Assembly: GCA_026686845.1 (NCBI GenBank)
Contig: JAIVEN010000016.1
Coordinates: 7,891,501-7,955,500 of the forward strand
DNA length: 64,000 nt
Source of the DNA: Adenanthera pavonina
Taxonomy: Eukaryota > Streptophyta > Magnoliopsida > Fabales > Fabaceae
Direction: 5' to 3'
Numbering within the stretch: the stretch's first letter is position 1; each line of letters begins with the position of its first letter. This document shows, one piece after another, positions 25,909 through 38,111 of this stretch. A model generated the notes under the pieces. It had not been told where the DNA came from. It ran no database searches and saw nothing but the letters and a program-made list of their open reading frames with translations. A program made the translations under genes and the position numbers.

Positions 25909-28442
25909 ATGCTGTTAAGATCTAAAAGTTTTAATAGTACTTCTAAATTGATTGCTATTAATCCTGAAATTGAACGTGCTTGCAGGGAAAACAGAGCTAG
26001 AAGGAGGCACGAGATGGCTAATGAAGTAGTGCCTGCTAGGGTTCAAGCTAATCCACTTTGGAGAGATGCAGATAAGCCTACAATCTATGACAGCTATCAT
26101 GTATCCGGTTATCTGACAATGCCAAAGATTACAAGTTTAAGAACATACACTTAAACTCATTACCACAATTTCATGTGCGAATAGGCGAAGACACATTAAG
26201 TTTTCTAAAGGATTTCTGTGACAGGATTGATCAACTTCCCCCGAATGGTTTGACTCAAGAGGAGCTCAAGATAAGATGTTTCAATTTCTGCATGAAGGAT
26301 AATGCTCAGCGATGGATTTTAAATCTACCTGAAAACTCCTTGACATTATGGAGGGAGATCTACGATGTGTTCATTGCCAAGTTTTACTCTCCTCAAAGAA
26401 CTGTAGACCTGAGGGATAAAATATATCTTTTTGCACAACTGGAGGGCGAGCCGTTCTATGAAGCTTGGGATCGTTTCAAGGATTACTTATATGAGTGTCC
26501 ATACCATGGATTTCAAGATATGATGCTTGCTAAACTGTTCTATAATGCTCTGTGCTCTACATCTCAGTCTTTAGTGGACATTGCTGCAAGGGATGGTAAT
26601 CTGACTGTCGAAGAGATGATGAATATATACGATCAAGTGGCAACTCAGACCAGACAAAAGGGAGTATGAAGCAGAAGAGTACCTGTCAATGAAGTTAACT
26701 CTCGCTCTGATGTGTCTGCATAGCTGGAAAAGTTAAATCAATGCATGGATATTCTTTTCCAACAACAGAGCAATAATTCTAATCTTCCTAAAGAATTATG
26801 CTCTGCATGCAGTGGTTCAGGTCATACTGTAGACACATGTGTTCATATGATTGAAGGGAATGCAGAAGTTAATTATATGGGATCAAATGCTGAATGTCCA
26901 CAATTTCTACAGAGAAAGAATGATCCCTTCTCAAACACATACAATCCTGGGTGGAGAAATCATCCAAACTTCTCTTGGAAAAATCCACCAGCACCACCAG
27001 GATTCCAACAATAGGCATCCCCTCAGCCACCAGCACTATCTACAGGAAAGTCTCCTCAGATAAAGGAGATGCTTGCTCAAATCATGGCTAGTCAAGCATC
27101 TACCAACAAAAATTTGGAGCAATTTATGGTTGGTCAGGCAACCATCAATAAAAATTTTGATCAATTTATAACTAGCCAGATCACTACAAATAATGCTATA
27201 CAAGTGGCTATTCGAAACTTAGAGACACAGGTGGGTCGCTTAACAAACATAGTGACTGAAAAGGTATAAGACCAATTTCCTAGTAACACTGAAGTTAATC
27301 CAAAAGAAGGAGTTATGGCAATTACTCTCAGAAGTGGCAAAGAATTGAAGGAAGAGGTGAAGAAAAAAACTGAGGGTGGCAAGAAAGGTAAGGATGAGGA
27401 TAATAAAGAGATCCCAAAAACTTATGGTAACACTGAAGGGCAGTCTCCTTCCACTGATGTGAAGCCATATGTGCCCCCTATTCCTTTCCCTCAGAGACTG
27501 CAAAAGAAAGGGCAAGATGCTAATTTTCAAAGGTTCCTGGATATATTTAAGAAGCTTCGCATTAACATCACTTTTGCTGAGGCACTTGCGAACATGCCTT
27601 CATATGTCAAACACCTCAAGGAGCTGTTGTCAAATAAGAAGAAGTTAGAAGAATGCACTCAGGTACTTTTGATTGAAGAACGTAGTGCCATCCTGCAAAG
27701 AAAGTTGCCTTTAAAGCTAAAAGATCCGGGGAGTTTTTCTGTTCCCTGTGTTATTGGCTCTGAACTGATTAAAAATTGTTTATGCGATTTAGGGGCTGGT
27801 ATTAATTTGATGCCATACTCTTTGTGCAAGAAACTTGAGGTCACAAATCTAACACCTACAAGTATGACTCTACTACTAGCTGACAAGTCAGTAAGGTACC
27901 CAATAGGAATTATGGAAGATGTACTCATCAAAGTGGGTAAGCTAATTATTCCCGCTGATTTTGTGGTGTTGGATACTGAGGATGAACTAGACGTTTCTCT
28001 AATCCTAGGAAGACCATTCCTATCTACTACGGGTGCTTTAATTGATGTGCCAAACGGGAAATTGACTTTTAGAGTCGGGGATGAAAAAGCTGAATTTAAT
28101 CTTGCCACCTCTAACAATCCCACTTTTAAGGAATCTTGTTGCAGTATAGCTATAAGGCAGAACTATCAAAAGCAAGAATTGACATCTCCTTCCAGATCTT
28201 TAGATATTGATAAAGGATCAATTCAAAAAATTGTTAAAGAGGAAGCAAAGGTTAGGCAAAAAGTGGCACCTCCTAGTCCCCAAAAGAAAAAGAGCACTTA
28301 TGTAATTCAAACAGACTGGCTGGTACCCACTTTTATCATAAAGAGCCTCTCTAAGGGAAGGATGAAATTAAAATGGAGGAAAAAGCCGAGTCCTGAATCC
28401 GAAGGGCTTAGATCAAAGCCTCCAGAGGATGCCATCACGTGA
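25909..28442 (+). pseudogene. gag-protease of the LTR element, with one frameshift and four in-frame stops
   Basis: Gag begins near 25909, shifts frame near 26155-26175, and continues in one frame to 28442 with stops at 26667, 26721, 27012 and 27267. The Retrotrans_gag core is at 26175-26640 (CMKDNAQRWILNLPENSLTL; FYEAWDRFKDYLYECPYHGF). A CX2CX4HX4C knuckle (CSACSGSGHTVDTC) is at about 26800-26840. The retropepsin-like domain is at about 27740-28080, with CDLGAGINLMP at the active site and ILGRPFL downstream. Gag forms the particle and protease processes it. All four stops are explained by single C-to-T changes (CGA, CAG or CAA). Confidence 0.88.
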
Positions 28443-29781
28443 TCTTCTACTCCGTCTGGCTATCGACGTTAAATTTAGCGCTTATTGGGAGGCAACCCAA
28501 CATTATTTTTCTTCTTTTAATTTTTTAATTTTTTGTTTTCTTGCTCTTATTACCCCAAACTTTCTCCCTTAAGACTTTTTGCAGGAGTGAATTGATTATG
28601 GTGAAAACAAGCTTGGAACAAACACAAGGAACCCCAAAGAACATTTCAAGTATCATCTATAAATCAGGGGAGTCTCAGTTCATTTATCTTTTATTTTATT
28701 CCTGCAACATTGACGACAATGTTGGATCTAAGTGTTGGGGGAGCTTATTAGATGTTCTTAGTTGATCTGGCCTAAGAATTGTGCTGATGTGCTGAAACTA
28801 GAAAAAAATTTTGCAAAATTATGTGCTTAATTGATTTTATTTAGATTTATTTTGCTTATTTTTCTGAGCTAGTGGTTATATTTGTCACCATAGAATACTC
28901 AATTGTTGTGCTTAATAGGGTAAGATAGTTAATTTACAAGTTAGGATCATAAGTCTTGAGACTATGAAATTAAGCACTATAACTTAACATGTGATATGTG
29001 TGGAAAGGTGACTGAGTTTATAGGAAGATGAATTGTACATTTATTTCTGAACTCGGGTATTTACAATCATTGTGCATGAATTTATTATTTCATTGGAGAG
29101 ATGATTCGAGGTTTAAAAAAAAAAGAAGAAGAAAAGAAAAAAAAATAGTAATATATAAATCCACTTTGCTGGCTTAAGCTGTGCTTAGTAACCAGGGGGC
29201 TTCACCAAAAAGCGTTGTCCTTCGCGTAAAACAGTGCGGTATAAGTTATAATTGTGCTAAAGGCATTTTGGTGCAACGGGTTATGTAGTTTGAGTAACCG
29301 GGGGTACGCATCACAAATGCGAGATCCTTGCATCAAAAGAGAGCATAACGGCACAAGAAAAGCAAATAAATCCCCAGATAAAATTGAAGCACAAAGTGCA
29401 GGGAAATTAAATATATAAATCCTTGTTGATCTCCATTGCACATGAGTTGAGTTGATGTTTATACATAACTGATTGAGGTATTTTAAGTTCTTAAATAAGT
29501 GTTGTAATTTTTCTTCTTCTTGCTCAGTTGGCTGTCTACATTTGTCATGTGCTAAGTATACACACACACACACATTAAAGTCTCGTGGACTAATGAGAAT
29601 GATAAGTGAATTGCTATTGAGCCTAATGTTTGATTTGTTGAATACTCCTTTTATATATATTGGTGACAGACTATCACTAGTAAAGAGAAGTAAATTTGGT
29701 GAATCTATGAATTAATTTTAAGAGCAGTACAATTTTAGTCTTGCTTGAGGACAAGCAAAGAGGTTCAAGTGTAGGGAGATT
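28443..29781 (+). other. Non-coding 3' internal region and polypurine tract of the gag-only element
   Basis: Where pol would be expected, only AT-rich non-coding sequence follows, starting with a GGGAGGCAACCCA word common in this retroelement lineage. A near-duplicated motif (AGTAACCAGGGGG at about 29190 and AGTAACCGGGGG at about 29295) is present. The polypurine tract is near 29766-29781 (AAGTGTAGGGAGAT) just before the 3' LTR. Confidence 0.7.
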
Positions 29782-31286
29782 TGATGTATCCATTTTAAAC
29801 ATATAAAATACCCACAGTTAAACTTTAAATTATATCTAAATATATTTACATTGATATATTTTAGCATGATTTTATATATTTTTGTGTTTCATGGTGTTAT
29901 AGGCTCATTTGGAAGCATTCGGAGTAAAAACGTTACAAATCGTTCATACTGAAAAGTTTCAATACCCTTCGGTATTTTGATTATAACTCTCACATATGAA
30001 CTCCGATTGAGATGACTTAAGATGCGTTGGAAATCTAAGACATAGATGTACAACTTTTATGTTTTGAGTTTTCTCAAATTCCAACGTTATCATGGTGAAA
30101 ATTGAACTCAAATTGTCAACACGAGCTAGTGACGTTATGAAGTTGAAAAGTGTATCTGTCCGTACAAACAGTACCCACCCGATGCCGGGTCAACTCCGTA
30201 TGGCACCGGGTCAACATGAATTTTGAGCATTTCTGCCTTTTGGAACCACTCTGCACCATGTAGGATGAATATATGGCCACCCGACATCGGGTCAAGCATG
30301 AAAAGCCCATAAAAACTCATTTTTGACGCATTTTGGTGATATTTTGGGCTTTTATGAGCTTGTAAATTTTTCTTCTATAAGGATACATGATAGAAACATA
30401 GCAGAGATTGAGAAATGCACTCAGAAGTCAGAGAACATGGTTCTAAATGCATTTGAGAGCAACTAGGAGTATCTTATAAAGAAAGAGCAATGAGATTTGG
30501 GGAGTATTAGTGATAGATTCATTCTTCTCTAATATAACTCTATTTTTTTATTATTTTCATTATGATTTGAGATTTTAGTTTTGATTTGATTTGTATTTCC
30601 ATGAGTAGCTAAATTTCCCAGTTGGGGGTAGGGATGTAGCCTGATTGGGATGAATTGGATTTGTTTCTTTAGTTAAGACTCTTTGATTTGTTCTTCAAGT
30701 TATATTTAATTTATCTTTTTATTATATTTATCTCGTTTGTTCATTCATGTGGATTTTATGCTTGATCACCATAGAATCTAATTAATGGGTAAACTTGATG
30801 GATTGAGAAGTGAAGAGTCAACCTAGATATAGAAAGATAAACATGAATAACTAATCTAGAGATAGAATTAGGAATTCATGGTGATATATGTTGTAGTTTT
30901 GAAGGTTTAATTAGAAAATTTAGTTGCGCGAGAGCGAATTGAATCCTAATTAAATAAGGACTAATTGATCGAGAGGTAATTAGGATGCTTTGAAAACAAC
31001 AGTCACTATAATTATACAGAGTCTAAGTAAGAAATAAAATCTAATTATCTCATAAGGTGAATCCTGATCCCTTGACGCTTCTAGAACTGAATCAAACTCA
31101 AAATTCATTTTGTTTTCTATTTCTTTCCTTTTAAATTTAAATCCTCAATTTGATTATCACTTGCTTTTGGGATTAAGAGTTTGAATTGATAAATTTACTA
31201 CCTCCCTTTGATTCGACCTCTAGAATACTCCGGAGATATTTTTATTACTACGATCAACCCTGTATACTTGCAGGATATCCCGATCA
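29782..31286 (+). repeat. 3' LTR of the gag-only element
   Basis: 1505 bp, aligned end to end with the 5' LTR, followed directly by the CTCAT target duplication. Confidence 0.93.
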
Positions 31287-34163
31287 CTCATGATCACTCC
31301 TGGATCAGCATTCGATAAACCCTCCAAGCCCACTTTACAGAACAACACACCAACACAAATAGGTCAAGAGAACTTACGACCCAAACCACCTGATAGAAGT
31401 CCATCTAAAGGAGGCATAAAACTCCAACAAAGCCTACAAGTCAAAAAAGCTCAAACCAGACTAAAGACAGCTGCTGAAGGCCTATCCAATAAGCTTACAC
31501 AAGCAATATTAGATGCCCTCAATGAAGTCTATACTCCTCCCAAGAAAAGTGCGGATGAACAGTCAGGTGACTCTGATTTCAATTTTTATCCCCCTTTCTT
31601 TATGGATACGCCAATAATGATTTGGAATTACCAGGAAGCTACCTCCGGCAAGTTCAGATGCACACTTCGATCCTTTATCTCAGATAACAATCCATAGGTC
31701 TTGGCTCTTGTCGAACCATGTATCTCTGGTCAAGCTACTGATAACGCCATCAAGCAAAATGGATGGGCTCATTCGCATAGAATTCAAGCTGAAGGTTTCG
31801 TGAATTTGGCTCATATGGAAAGAAGGGATTAATGTTCACATTCTTTTCGATCATAGGTAGTTTGTACATGTGAAGGTGCAAACTGTAAATGATAATCTCG
31901 AAATTCTTCTTCACTGCTGTGTATGGTTTTCCTTCTCCTTCTAATCAAGAATTTCTATGGCATGATTTAACCGCCATCATGCAAAATTGTGATGACCTTT
32001 GGCTTATTACGGGAGATTTCAATGCCACCCTTGCACCTGTTGATAGGAAAGGAGGTGCAAATAGATAGAACAATGGTTGTCATTCCTTTTGCAATTTTGT
32101 GCAACAAAATGGGCTTATGGATTTAGGGTTTAATGGGCCTAAGTTCACATGGAGAAGAGAAACCACTTTGGTGAGGTTTGATAGAGCTCTATCAAATGTC
32201 TCATGGTCATACTCATTTCCAAGTGGCCCAGTTTACCACCTTACCCAGATAAAGTTTGACCACTAACCCATCTTTATAAAATTAAAGGCCATTACAAGTT
32301 GTAACACAAAACCAAAACCTTTTTGCTTCCTTGTAGCATGGATCACCCATCCTTAAGTCAATCAGCTAGTGAAAGACAACTGGGTACAAAGCAAAAATGT
32401 TGTGGACAATATAAAAGCTTTCTTTAAAGCAACCCGTAGCTAGAACTTTGACCTTTTTGGCCACATTATTCAAAGGAAGAAAAGATTCAAGGCCCGACTA
32501 ATTGGAATCCAGAAAGTAAGTACTTGAGGACAAACCACACAACAGGAGACTCATTACACTTGAGAAAGAACTTCTAGTGGAGTTCGAAGACACCTGTCTC
32601 CAAGAAGAAATCTTGTGGTTACAAAAATGTATAAGTAAATGGCTTAATATTGGGGGAAAAAACACTAGCTATTTTCATGCAAAAGCCTCTATCAAACGGA
32701 AACATAATTGCATTGATATGCTCAGAGATGATAATGGCACAAGGCAAAATGATGAATCCACACTCAAGAGAATAGCCAAATCTTACTTTAAAAAACTTTA
32801 CATAAATGATCACAAAGATTTTGAGTTGTCTACTATTTTAGGTATGTTCCCTCCAATCTCTAACTTTGCTCTAACTGAATTAAATAGAGATGTTTCTATA
32901 GCAAAAGCTAAGGCAGCACTGTTTGACATGAAACCATTAAAAGCAATTGGGATTGATGGCCTCCACACTCTTTTCTTTCAAAGCCAATGGGAAATGGTAG
33001 GTGAATCTATCTATGAAATGGTACGTGGGATCTTTGCTAGTGATGAAATCGACCCTGCCATAAATCAAACTATGATTGCACTCATCCCGAAAGTGCACAA
33101 TCCTCAAACAATCAAAGAATTCAGACCTATCAGCATGTGCACCATCCTCTACAAGGTAATTACAAAAGTCATTGGAAAAAGACTCAAGCCTACCATGCCT
33201 TTCCTCACACTCCCCACTCAGACCAATTTCATTAATGGGAGAAACATAATTGACAACATTATAAAGGCACAAGAGGCAATCCATTCAATGCGCACAAAGA
33301 GAGAAGAAAATGGTTGGTTGGCAATCAAGGTAGATCTAGAAAAAGCCTTCGACAAGCTTTGATGAGACTTCATTGAAGACACACTAAAAGATGCTAGACT
33401 CCCTGATAAGCTTGTCAGCATCATAATGAAATGTATCACAGGATCAACAATATAGATCTTGTGGAACAACAAACCCTCACACCCCTTCAAACCTTCTAAA
33501 GGCGTAAGATAAGGAGACCCCTTCTCTCCTTATATTTTCGTCCTCTGTATGGAGAAGTTGTCGCAAGCAATCACCAAAGAGGTCAAAGACAAAACTCGAA
33601 ATACCATCAAAATGGGATAAGGTGGTCTACCACTATCCCACTTCTTCTTTGCAGATGACTTGTTCTTTTTTAGTGGCTCTGATGATAACTAAATACAAAT
33701 CATCAAACGTACCATTGATGCCTTCTGCAATTTATTAGGACACTTGATTAGCAAAGCAAAAAAGCGAATCTTTTTTTCCAAAAATACAAGTAGACAAGTG
33801 GCTTCCAGAATTTGTACTCAAATGAGTTTTCAACAAACTGACAACCTTGGCAAAAACCTTGGTGTTCCTCTTATCCATGGGAGAATCACCAAAGACACCT
33901 ACAGATACATTGAAAATAAGGTACAACAAAAGCTTTCCATGTGGAAGGCAAAAACACTATCCCTTGATGGTCGAATAACCTTCACAAAACCAGTTCTCTC
34001 ATCCATGCCATTCTATGCCATGCAATCAATGAAGCTTCCCACTAGCTATTGCCAAAGAATCAAACAAATGATAAGGCACTTCATTTGGGGCTCTGATGAT
34101 TTGCATAGAAAGATTAATCTAATCAATTGGGATTCTCTTTACTAACCACTTGATCATGAAAGC

Positions 34164-36397
34164 TGTAACACCTTACTTTACAACTATTAAACATGTATGA
34201 TTTCATGATTAAGGCTTAAAAGAAAGTGATTTGAAAGCAAATGAGCCCTTAATTTCGCATAGACTAAGCTTAAGTTGTAAAATTTTACTTAACTTTGAAA
34301 ATTCATAACTAATTCTACAAAAATCGTATTGAGGTGATTTTAAGTTCTATGGAAAGCTTATAATATCTATTTTAAAGTAAAAATGTGGATTCACACTTTT
34401 AATGCTATAGTAAATTTTGAATTTTATAGACTCTATCATGTTAGTAATGAAGCATAAATAAAGAATAAGGAAATTTCAATATCAAAGTATAGGAACATAA
34501 TAATTCATTATTAGAATGTTGTAATTTACATTATATAATGTAATATAATCATCTAGTCCTATGTAATGTAATACAAAACAACATTTCCTCATCAGTTTGT
34601 TATTTCATCTCCTTGGGCAAAACTGAGGCTTAAAAATGTTAGATATTGGAGTGAGATTCAGACAGAATCTCAGTAATATAACAACTCATTTTCCAACACT
34701 CAATTTTAGTAGCATAATAGTACAACCATAATTACTAAGAATCAAACTTAAAATCATGTTCTATATGATCATGCATGTTCAAACAACCTTCATGACATTC
34801 AAAGCATTATTGTAGCAAAACCTCAACTTTGATCCAATATTTCAGCATGGTAACTCCCAAAAACATATTTCTACTAGCATAATGACTACCCTTAATAAAT
34901 CAAATAGCTGAACAAAAATATAAATGGAAGAAAAGGAAAAACATATTACCTAGAAATATTTTTTAGAACTTCAGATTACACCTTCTTTCCTAAATCAGAG
35001 CTTCTCACTCCAAGCTCTCTCTACCTTGAACAAAATTTGATGGCTAAATGGGGAAGGAAGAGCTTCTATTTATAGGTGAACTAAAAACATAATAGCCCTT
35101 AAATTAGATTTTGATCTAATGGCTTTTAATTATTCCATACTAATTTATTTAATTCATCATGTGATGATTTTATAAGGCTGCCACCTTGCTCTTTTCTAGA
35201 TGTTTTTAGTTGATATTTTCAACCCAAAAATATATTTTATTTGGTTCTATCATATGTCTAATTTAGATGGTGCCATGTGTGTGTTGGAGTCCAAATTGAT
35301 TTTGGCTTCTTCTCCTTTCAATTTTGTCACTTTCCTATTTGATCAGTCCAAGGAATATATTTTTATGCAATTTAGACTTTACATATCTCATTCTGGGCCT
35401 TAATTCAGGGTATACAGGTTTTTGGGTTCATTTTACCGATTTCATGTCCAATCTTCCTTATACTGGGTTTTAGGATTTAAAATTAATTCAGTAATATAAT
35501 TATATATATTTTGAGACTTAGAACATTGTTTTTTTAAATTTCAATATATCCTGATTAGTGACTAATTTCCTCATACAGAGTTAATTAGGTCATAATATCG
35601 GTTTCTAAGTTCATTTGTTTATTACTGTCGAAACTAGAGTCATATCAGTTATCTATTGCCAAAAAAATATTCTAGTTGTCTAAAATGAATCTAGATATAT
35701 TATTGAGTCATATTTAGTCTCTGATGAGTCTAGACTTGATATTAAGCTACATACGTTTTCTAATTCACCGATTAGTCCAATTATTCATAGACTGATCCTA
35801 TGGCTATTTAAACACCGTAGAAAAATCAAGTGTCTTATTCTGAGTCATAATATATTTGAGTTTCCTAATACAGACTTATTTTCTATTTTTTAGAAAATTT
35901 TAAATTATAGAACTTCAATCATTTGTTTTCTCTAATATATGCATTTTCTGGTTTTGCTTATTAGAGGATAATTTCTGACGATTTTTTTTATTCTATTCTT
36001 ACAACTGGTACTATCAAACACTGAGCAAATAATTTGTTTGGAAAAATGACATCTATGTCCCATTATTTTGTCTTTTAGTGTTTACTACATTAATTTTTAC
36101 TTTGACCCCATGACTTAACTTTCTTTGCAATTTGGTTCCTAAGTACTACTACCACTACCATATTTCCCAAGGTATGAAATCTCAACCTATAGCTTCACAG
36201 GATTTCTAATGTCATACAACACACATTCACAGTTGATTACCAAGTCAAATTTTATCTAGATTTGTATATAATGGCATAAAAAATTTTAAATGGTCGTAAT
36301 TTTTAAATAGTATATCCAACTACAAACACAGATACAAAGCATGTGAAGTTCAAGTTATATTATGAGTTTTATAGTTAGTGAAAATTAGAATGTTACA
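34164..36397 (-). mobile_element. Solo LTR inserted in LINE ORF2
   Basis: The block starts TGTAACA and ends TGTTACA and has no coding capacity. Its flanks rejoin to restore the LINE frame (LDHES then CGIKRL). The flanking 5-mers AAAGC and GAGGC differ by two G/A transitions, consistent with an old target duplication. On the minus strand there is a CTATAAATAG TATA box near 35068-35077 with a leader-like region downstream, so the LTR reads leftwards. The length of 2234 bp fits large chromovirus (Tekay/Del) LTRs, but the family is uncertain. Confidence 0.72.
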
Positions 36398-37078
36398 GAG
36401 GCTGTGGCATTAAACGACTTGAAGCTTAAAATAACGCTTTCCTTCTCAAGCTGGCCTTCAACATTATCTCAAATGGAAACCTTCTATGGGTCAAAGTGTT
36501 AAAGCCAAATATAGATGGGACATACAACCAGGTGGCACCTTCAAAGCAAAAAGCCACTCTCACCTTTGGAGGAGCCTCGTAAAGTTATAGGATGAGGCAG
36601 ACTTTGGCATTTCATGGCAACTGGGCAATGGAAGGAAAGTTAGATTCTGGACAGACACGTGGGTAGGAGAACTTAGACCTCTCAAGAACCTGGCCACTTC
36701 CACCATCCCAGATCAGGAGCTCGCCAGGCTAATTTCCTATTTTGTTACTTCTGATGGACAATGGAATTACAACTTTTCTAGCACCTCCTACCTTATGACA
36801 ACCTAACTCAAATATCTATGTGTGCCCCACCTAGTCCCACCAATGAAGAAGCATCCTACTATTGGAACTTGACAAGTAATGGAGCCTTCACAATAGCTTT
36901 AGCCTACACAGCTGATCAAGAAACCTCCTGGAATGAGAAGGAAGCAAAATGGAATCATATTTGGAAGTGGCCTGGTGCACAACTGTTCACCACCAGGCTA
37001 TACCGCAAGCGTACAGGTCGAGGTAATAGTAAAGTGATGAGTGAGTATCGTTTCTACAGGAACTTAGATTAAAAGTGA

Positions 37079-37798
37079 TCAAACATTGGACATTGCATTT
37101 TCAATTAATTCGAGTAAAGTAATTAAAAGGTTTATGGTTCTCCTTCTATTGGCCTTTTGCATTGTGTTTGCAGCAAGATTCTCATATAATTTGTAGAGCT
37201 CATTAACTGTCATGCTTCCAATAGTCCCATCATATGCCGCATCTAGCATATTCAAGGAATCATCATCAAGCCCATTTAAAAAAGCTTCAAGTAACACCCA
37301 TTTTTGCTGTGCGTGACTGGGGCATTGCGTCAATTTATCTTTAAATTGCTCCCAAGCTTCATGGAAGAGTTCACCCAGTTCTTGCTCAAAAGATAGAAGT
37401 TCACCCCGAAGAGAGGCTCTACGGCCCTGAGGAAAGAATCTTGCTCTGAATCGCCTTGCTAACTCCTCCCAAGTATCAATAGACTGCTCTGGAAGAGAAT
37501 TGAGCCACGCCTTTGCTTTGTCTTTTAATGACAAGGGAAAGAGCCTCAATCTCAAAGCATCCTTAGAAATGCCATTTTGCTTGAATGAGTCACACACCTC
37601 CACAAAAGTAGTCAAATCAGCATTGGGATCCTCTGAGTATGTTCCATCAAATTGCCCATTCAGTTGTAGCAACTGCAATATCATTTGCTTAACTTCAAAG
37701 TTTCGAGCTTGTATATCCGACATGCGGATACTAGAGTGATAGCCCTCATTCTCTTTACTGACAAAGTCGTCAAGAGTTTGGACGTCATTTTCATCCAC
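37079..37798 (-). pseudogene. Truncated gag of the deleted LTR element
   Basis: An open frame of 239 codons with a Retrotrans_gag core (LRLFPLSLKDKAKAWLNSLP; DTWEELARRFRARFFP; LFHEAWEQFKDKLTQCPSH). The last roughly 18 residues are encoded by the fused 3' LTR sequence, so the C-terminus is artificial and the zinc knuckle is missing. The frame is surprisingly intact next to its decayed neighbours. Gag normally builds the particle; alone this fragment is unlikely to function. Confidence 0.85.
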
Positions 37799-38088
37799 CT
37801 AACCTTCATTCATGGCTGGAGTTTCTTGAGGTTCAGGAGTATTAGGAGTGCCTCCTTCAAAGATATTCTCACCCTCCAGAACCACTTCGAATTTGTCAGG
37901 ATCCAAGCCTTGCATACGTGTGAGAAAGATACCTACAAGCCAAAAACAATAAATAAGTATCAAGCTAATAACAAAAATAAAAGGTATATGAATCTAAATT
38001 ACACAAAGTATCTATTTTCCTATCTATAACTCAAACTTAATCTGCTAACACCAGTCTAAGGTTGACCAAAATACTTTTGATGTTAAGT

Positions 38089-38105
38089 CCTCGGCAACGG
38101 TGCCA
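38089..38105 (-). other. Primer binding site of the deleted element
   Basis: On the minus strand TGGCACCGTTGCCGAGG lies 6 bases inside the LTR, a variant of the tRNA-Asp-type site used by the element at 24.3 kb. Confidence 0.75.
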
Positions 38106-38111
38106 AAAACT

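Larger units (their letters stand above)
24305..31286 (+). mobile_element. Ty3/gypsy-type LTR retrotransposon with gag-protease only (TR-GAG-like)
   Basis: Two LTRs (24305-25810 and 29782-31286) begin TGATG and end GATCA, flanked by a perfect 5-bp duplication CTCAT (24300-24304 and 31287-31291). The internal 4 kb carries a primer site, gag, zinc knuckle and aspartic protease, then non-coding sequence to the polypurine tract. No reverse transcriptase, RNase H or integrase is present in any frame. It is inserted in LINE ORF1 in the same orientation. The gag-protease sequence resembles the Athila/Tat lineage. It would need proteins from another element to move. Confidence 0.9.
22670..31697 (+). 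pseudogene. LINE ORF1 (nucleic-acid-binding protein), interrupted and frameshifted
   Basis: Pieces at 23111-23395 and 23396-23773 give a DUF4283-like domain (FSLVVKLLGRTVGYRTLYNR, then GPWMILGHYLTVQSWDPKFS) and a CX2CX4HX4C zinc knuckle (CYHCSHYSHLESVC). A basic, Pro/Lys/Gln-rich tail follows at 23928-24304. The frame is split by an LTR retrotransposon at 24305-31286 and resumes at 31287-31697. ORF1 proteins of plant LINEs coat the RNA for target-primed reverse transcription. Internal stops and a frame change near 23395 show it is not functional. Confidence 0.8.
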
